DNA of 64,000 nt from CAISCU01 sp943361925. Its GTDB lineage: Bacteria; Bacteroidota; Bacteroidia; UKL13-3. The stretch lies in contig CALRIT020000020.1 of NCBI GenBank assembly GCA_943361925.1, positions 1 through 64,000 on the forward strand, read 5' to 3'. The notes under the pieces were generated by a model. That model did no database searches. It was not told the origin of the DNA and saw only the letters and a list, made by a program, of their open reading frames with translations. A program made the translations under genes and the position numbers. This document shows positions 62,201 through 64,000 of the stretch, piece after piece (positions within the stretch are counted from its first letter, which is position 1; each line of letters starts with the position of its first letter).

Positions 62201-63008
62201 AATCTTCAACCATTAACTTAGCCGCAAAAGTTCCGGCAAGTGTATATACATGGGTAAAATTATTCCAAGGACTACTTGCTGTTTGACCATCACCGAAATC
62301 CCATAAATATCTTTTAACCTGGTTTTGTGGGATTTTTGTACTGTTTATAAATTGAACGGGTGTTTGGTTACATTGAGGAGTATAACTTGTAGAAAAACTA
62401 ACTTCATTCATTTTAGACCAAACTATAACGGCTTCCTGAATTTCTTTTCTAGCCAAACAACCATTGCCATCAACAACTTCTAATACTAAACTGTAAGCAT
62501 TTCCAATTGGTGAAGTATACGAATGACAAATATTTGTTCCTGAACCAGGAGCAGAATTATTAAATGAACCATCACCAAATAAAACTACACGTGTACTTAA
62601 AGGTGAATTGTCTAAGCCAGGGGCAGATAAATCAGTTATACAAGTTTGATTGCCATTAAAACATTGAGTGTCTTTAGTGGTAAGAACAAAATCTGCTTTA
62701 GGTATGTCAACTACGTTTATACTAGGACCATTTATTGTGCAACTTGTACTATTTGAAAAATTAACTGTTACAGATGGAGTAAATGTTCCTCTAACCGGAT
62801 ACTGATAAACCGGTGCACTTTGGGTACTTGTAGCTGTGTTGCCAAAATTCCATGAATATGAAGTAGCTGTGAGTCCGGCATCAAACTTCACCGAAAATAA
62901 ACTGGTATTACCAATACAAACTGTTGTTGATGAAACAGTCATTTGGCAGTTTTGAGACCAAACCTGAATTGATATTATGAAAAAAAGGAAAGTAAATATT
63001 TTACGCAT
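59244..63008 (-). CDS. PKD-repeat protein with type B T9SS C-terminal domain
   Basis: A 1254-residue secreted protein: signal peptide (FLFFIISIQVWSQ), then a string of PKD-like immunoglobulin folds recognised by YxWxFG/WDFGDG cores (YSWNFGNTATST, LWDFGDGQTASS, IFWDFGEGG, WTWDFGENKN, YEWNFGQPR). The last 90 residues are the gliding-motility-associated type B sorting domain: NVFSPNNDNKNDAYDIDIQG, IFNRWGDVVYEGEK, WNGKNKNTGAECPDGVYYFV and a Lys/His end GTITLIR. It is therefore exported by Sec, then by the type IX system to the surface or outside. The many Cys pairs suggest disulfides. No catalytic domain is seen, so adhesin or matrix role is inferred. Confidence 0.9.
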   Translation of the reverse strand: MRKIFTFLFFIISIQVWSQNCQMTVSSTTVCIGNTSLFSVKFDAGLTATSYSWNFGNTATSTQSAPVYQYPVRGTFTPSVTVNFSNSTSCTINGPSINVVDIPKADFVLTTKDTQCFNGNQTCITDLSAPGLDNSPLSTRVVLFGDGSFNNSAPGSGTNICHSYTSPIGNAYSLVLEVVDGNGCLARKEIQEAVIVWSKMNEVSFSTSYTPQCNQTPVQFINSTKIPQNQVKRYLWDFGDGQTASSPWNNFTHVYTLAGTFAAKLMVEDLYGCRDTFTVDPAASNNKIDSTIYLNMVGSCFRANQFSFQSKNSVLATINWNFYRIGDTTNYDTVSNIPSLSQVFSKCGQYRVTMYVSLGSCKSVTDTLIDVFGPQAVIETNYDPVINSSQCEIHDTVWFRSPPKDNSCLYKNNNIYRLWDFDDEFAPNCTTDTKNNINVGLNCRYSKDSAVVYHIYKQGEEKCYKPKLILTDMASGCTDTSSMSLKLTYPDAGWDSTSNPIRRGLYYTGTTCLLSPIRFWLNETLPLCGRQRAYINLDSACGKDNWTEIDSTTDIYDYIYNSTCNPSGWVTVGLIIKNGFDKNGNVCMDTAWYHHMFRLFPMDPSFKLTRMNSGCGPWNIKLSMVDSIQDSLKTVTFNFNNQQTITLNFGATDSIIPSQYFTFTTQGLKRVTVTIVNTRNCSRVSTQQLAFGFIKTFIPRKETLCVSDTLKLDDLVQYFSSNYPYWRDPQRAAAGLEQIFWDFGEGGGFNVTGSIPGYKYSKPGNYRIRMVAVDSLGCKDTVTFPRRIRVVDMVASIKPMLPRYLCAPQILRFNDLSFLIDSSAIYGSGPYDSIVKWTWDFGENKNLVLIKDPVYDYTSNGLFNVKLKINSYHGCEDTASIPIFIDGPTPSFTMSDTLGCSPLKINFTNTTGKPLINWIWFFRDVNNSILSTQKDTNVTFTYDVPGIYKVYLLGEDTLFDPINGIMKTCRSVFPDSLNINAPLRRLRVTESVKANIVGPDTVCVGIPFVLNSQSVKLIPGIKWNMGDGNFVNTLWPDTSVKYTYNTEGDFRVSLLPQIGGGVCIDSSWKMINVGSVEADFEFDESKAPSYQMNNLSKRATRYEWNFGQPRAGSANFSTETNPFHTFLPDTGVFTICLKAFNNQDCYDSICKTTEGKVLIVIPNVFSPNNDNKNDAYDIDIQGGRLYDLKIFNRWGDVVYEGEKDGIGNDGNNWNGKNKNTGAECPDGVYYFVFTYRLLNMAEPKSVHGTITLIR

Positions 63009-63129
63009 AAGCTTCTTGGTTCCGTAAAGTTATCAAATCAAGCTATATATATGATAAATATTTTGTTAAAAAGGTTGCTTTTAGCCGAACTTTACAAAAT
63101 AATTAGACAAATTTGTAATTTTTGGATTT

Positions 63130-63531
63130 ATGGAAATATCAATTAACACTCCTGCTTTACTTTTTCCTGCTATATCATTACTAATGTTATCTTATACTAA
63201 TAAATTTCTAGCAATAGCTAATTTAATCAGAAATTTGCATAACCAATATTCAAAAGAAAAAGACAATGCCTCCATTTTAAGAGGGCAAATTAAAAACCTT
63301 AAACTAAGACTCAACCTCATAAAATACATGCAAGGTTTAGGTGTTTTGAGTTTTTTCTTTTGTGTTTTATGTATGACATTTATTTTCTTGGGAAATCAAA
63401 CATATACACTGATTATCTTCAGCTTAAGTTTATTAAGTTTAATGGTTTCATTGGGCTTGAGCTTGTATGAAATTTTTATCTCCACCAAAGCTTTACAAAT
63501 AGAATTAAGGGATATTGAGGAATTGGATTAA
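63130..63531 (+). CDS. DUF2721 membrane protein
   Basis: A 133-residue protein with an N-terminal hydrophobic segment (PALLFPAISLLMLSYTNKF), a coiled-coil-prone middle (NLIRNLHNQYSKEKDNASIL, GQIKNLKLRLNLIKY) and two C-terminal spans (GVLSFFFCVLCMTFIFLG and LIIFSLSLLSLMVSLGLSLY). The ISTPALLFPAISLLML/LxxRIRxLH layout is that of DUF2721, a family of unknown function. It stands alone between the PKD gene and a lipoprotein gene. Confidence 0.8.
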   Translation: MEISINTPALLFPAISLLMLSYTNKFLAIANLIRNLHNQYSKEKDNASILRGQIKNLKLRLNLIKYMQGLGVLSFFFCVLCMTFIFLGNQTYTLIIFSLSLLSLMVSLGLSLYEIFISTKALQIELRDIEELD

Positions 63532-63643
63532 ACTTTAGTAAAATTGAATGATTAATTAAAAATTACGATGAAATTTTGATGATTATGTAATAAAAGGGAA
63601 TCAAAAAACGTTTTAAAAACTTAACATATTTAAAACCAATTTT

Positions 63644-64000
63644 ATGAAAAACCTGTCAAATATTTTATTAATATCATCATTATTTCTTTTAAGTAGTTGT
63701 TCACATCGAGTACTTGATTTTACATTAATATCATCTAAAAATGTAGACCTTTCTAAAGGAGCAAGTTTTGTTCGTGGCAAAAATAGAGTAGAAGGAAAAG
63801 ACATGGTTCATTGGATAGTTATTTTCCCTACTGGCACCGTAAATATTAAAGAAGCTGTTGATAAGGCTATTGAAAGTACTCCTGGTTGTGTTGCATTATT
63901 AGATGGAGTGATTTATACTAAATTTTGGTGGATTCCATACATTTATGGTCAACAATCAGCAACAATAGAAGGAACTCCTTTAATTGACCCAAGCTTGGCC
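63644..64000 (+). CDS. Putative lipoprotein, cut by the window end
   Basis: 119 residues are visible in an open frame that runs off the window. The start MKNLSNILLISSLFLLSSCS has a lipobox (LSSC), so Cys20 would be lipidated. The rest (DFTLISSKNVDLSKGASFVR, NIKEAVDKAIESTPGCVALL, DGVIYTKFWWIPYIYGQQSA) contains a hydrophobic WWIPYIYG segment and no catalytic motif. It resembles small Bacteroidota lipoproteins of unknown function; I cannot name a family. The stop codon lies outside the window. Confidence 0.75.
   Translation, partial: MKNLSNILLISSLFLLSSCSHRVLDFTLISSKNVDLSKGASFVRGKNRVEGKDMVHWIVIFPTGTVNIKEAVDKAIESTPGCVALLDGVIYTKFWWIPYIYGQQSATIEGTPLIDPSLA

Noticed and set aside
1..64000. CRISPR array, prophage, integrative element or defence island
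   Set aside because: No direct-repeat array, integrase, transposase, capsid, nuclease-helicase or toxin-antitoxin genes were found; only the ORF6N/PLD-like gene hints at phage ancestry.

Overview
The window is AT-rich chromosomal DNA from a member of the Bacteroidota. The evidence is a type B T9SS sorting domain (gliding-motility-associated C-terminus) on a PKD-repeat protein, the truB-uppP-DUF3098-ftsX cluster, an Asp-type MurA, a TonB-dependent receptor with a carboxypeptidase-regulatory N-domain, a lack of Shine-Dalgarno sequences, and recurring promoter-like sequences of the form TTG-N17-21-TAnnTT(T/C)G. I cannot place it below phylum from the sequence alone. It looks like ordinary chromosome: no integrase, transposase, phage structural gene, rRNA or CRISPR array was seen.

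Layout. (1) 1-5132: truB (cut by the window), uppP, a DUF3098 protein and ftsX on the minus strand, divergent from leuS. (2) 5154-10141: a bidirectional terminator, then a minus-strand run read as copA-type P1B ATPase, Wzx-like flippase, cystathionine beta-synthase-like enzyme. (3) 10251-11567: a structured intergenic repeat, an ORF6N/PLD-like gene containing a 39-bp palindrome, and a tRNA-His(GTG) with two mismatches in its acceptor stem. (4) 11662-20851: a redox and stress neighbourhood: Tat-exported superoxide dismutase, HxlR regulator with a divergent NAD(P)-binding oxidoreductase, a small unknown protein, YceI, pirin, Crp-like regulator, YbjQ, peptidase T, then ahpC-ahpD-dps opposite an OxyR-like LysR regulator with an operator-like palindrome over its promoter, and a RidA protein. 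(5) 20926-35666: a surface polysaccharide locus: Wza/SLBB export protein, Wzz-like, Wzx, PglE-like aminotransferase, PglD-like acetyltransferase, Wzy-like polymerase and seven glycosyltransferases (one divergent GT14 and six in the minus-strand run). No initiating sugar-phosphate transferase, Wzc kinase domain or 4,6-dehydratase is present. (6) 35811-46544: TonB-dependent receptor, a large TPR protein and an outer-membrane barrel protein, murA, a thioredoxin-fold protein without its cysteines, grpE and dnaJ. (7) 46578-52096: two paralogous barrel-like proteins, an ABC exporter pair and an MFS transporter. (8) 52097-64000: a 249-bp foldback/MITE-like element, lon, an RNA methyltransferase whose 5' end overlaps a divergent BamA/TamA-like gene, an sbtA-sbtB bicarbonate transporter and PII-like pair, the T9SS type B PKD protein, a DUF2721 protein and a truncated lipoprotein gene.

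The least-explained signals are: the 249-bp element with perfect 17-bp terminal inverted repeats exactly filling the gap between two convergent stop codons; the 39-bp palindrome inside the ORF6N gene; the roughly 95-bp repeat with GCGTTA/TAACGC ends; the two-hairpin leader in front of the TPR/barrel pair; the heptamer-built inverted repeat after pepT; and the unpaired acceptor stem of tRNA-His. I found no complete, clearly new multi-gene defence or metabolic system. The best candidates for under-described biology are the TPR plus barrel pair and the SbtA/SbtB pair in a Bacteroidota background.
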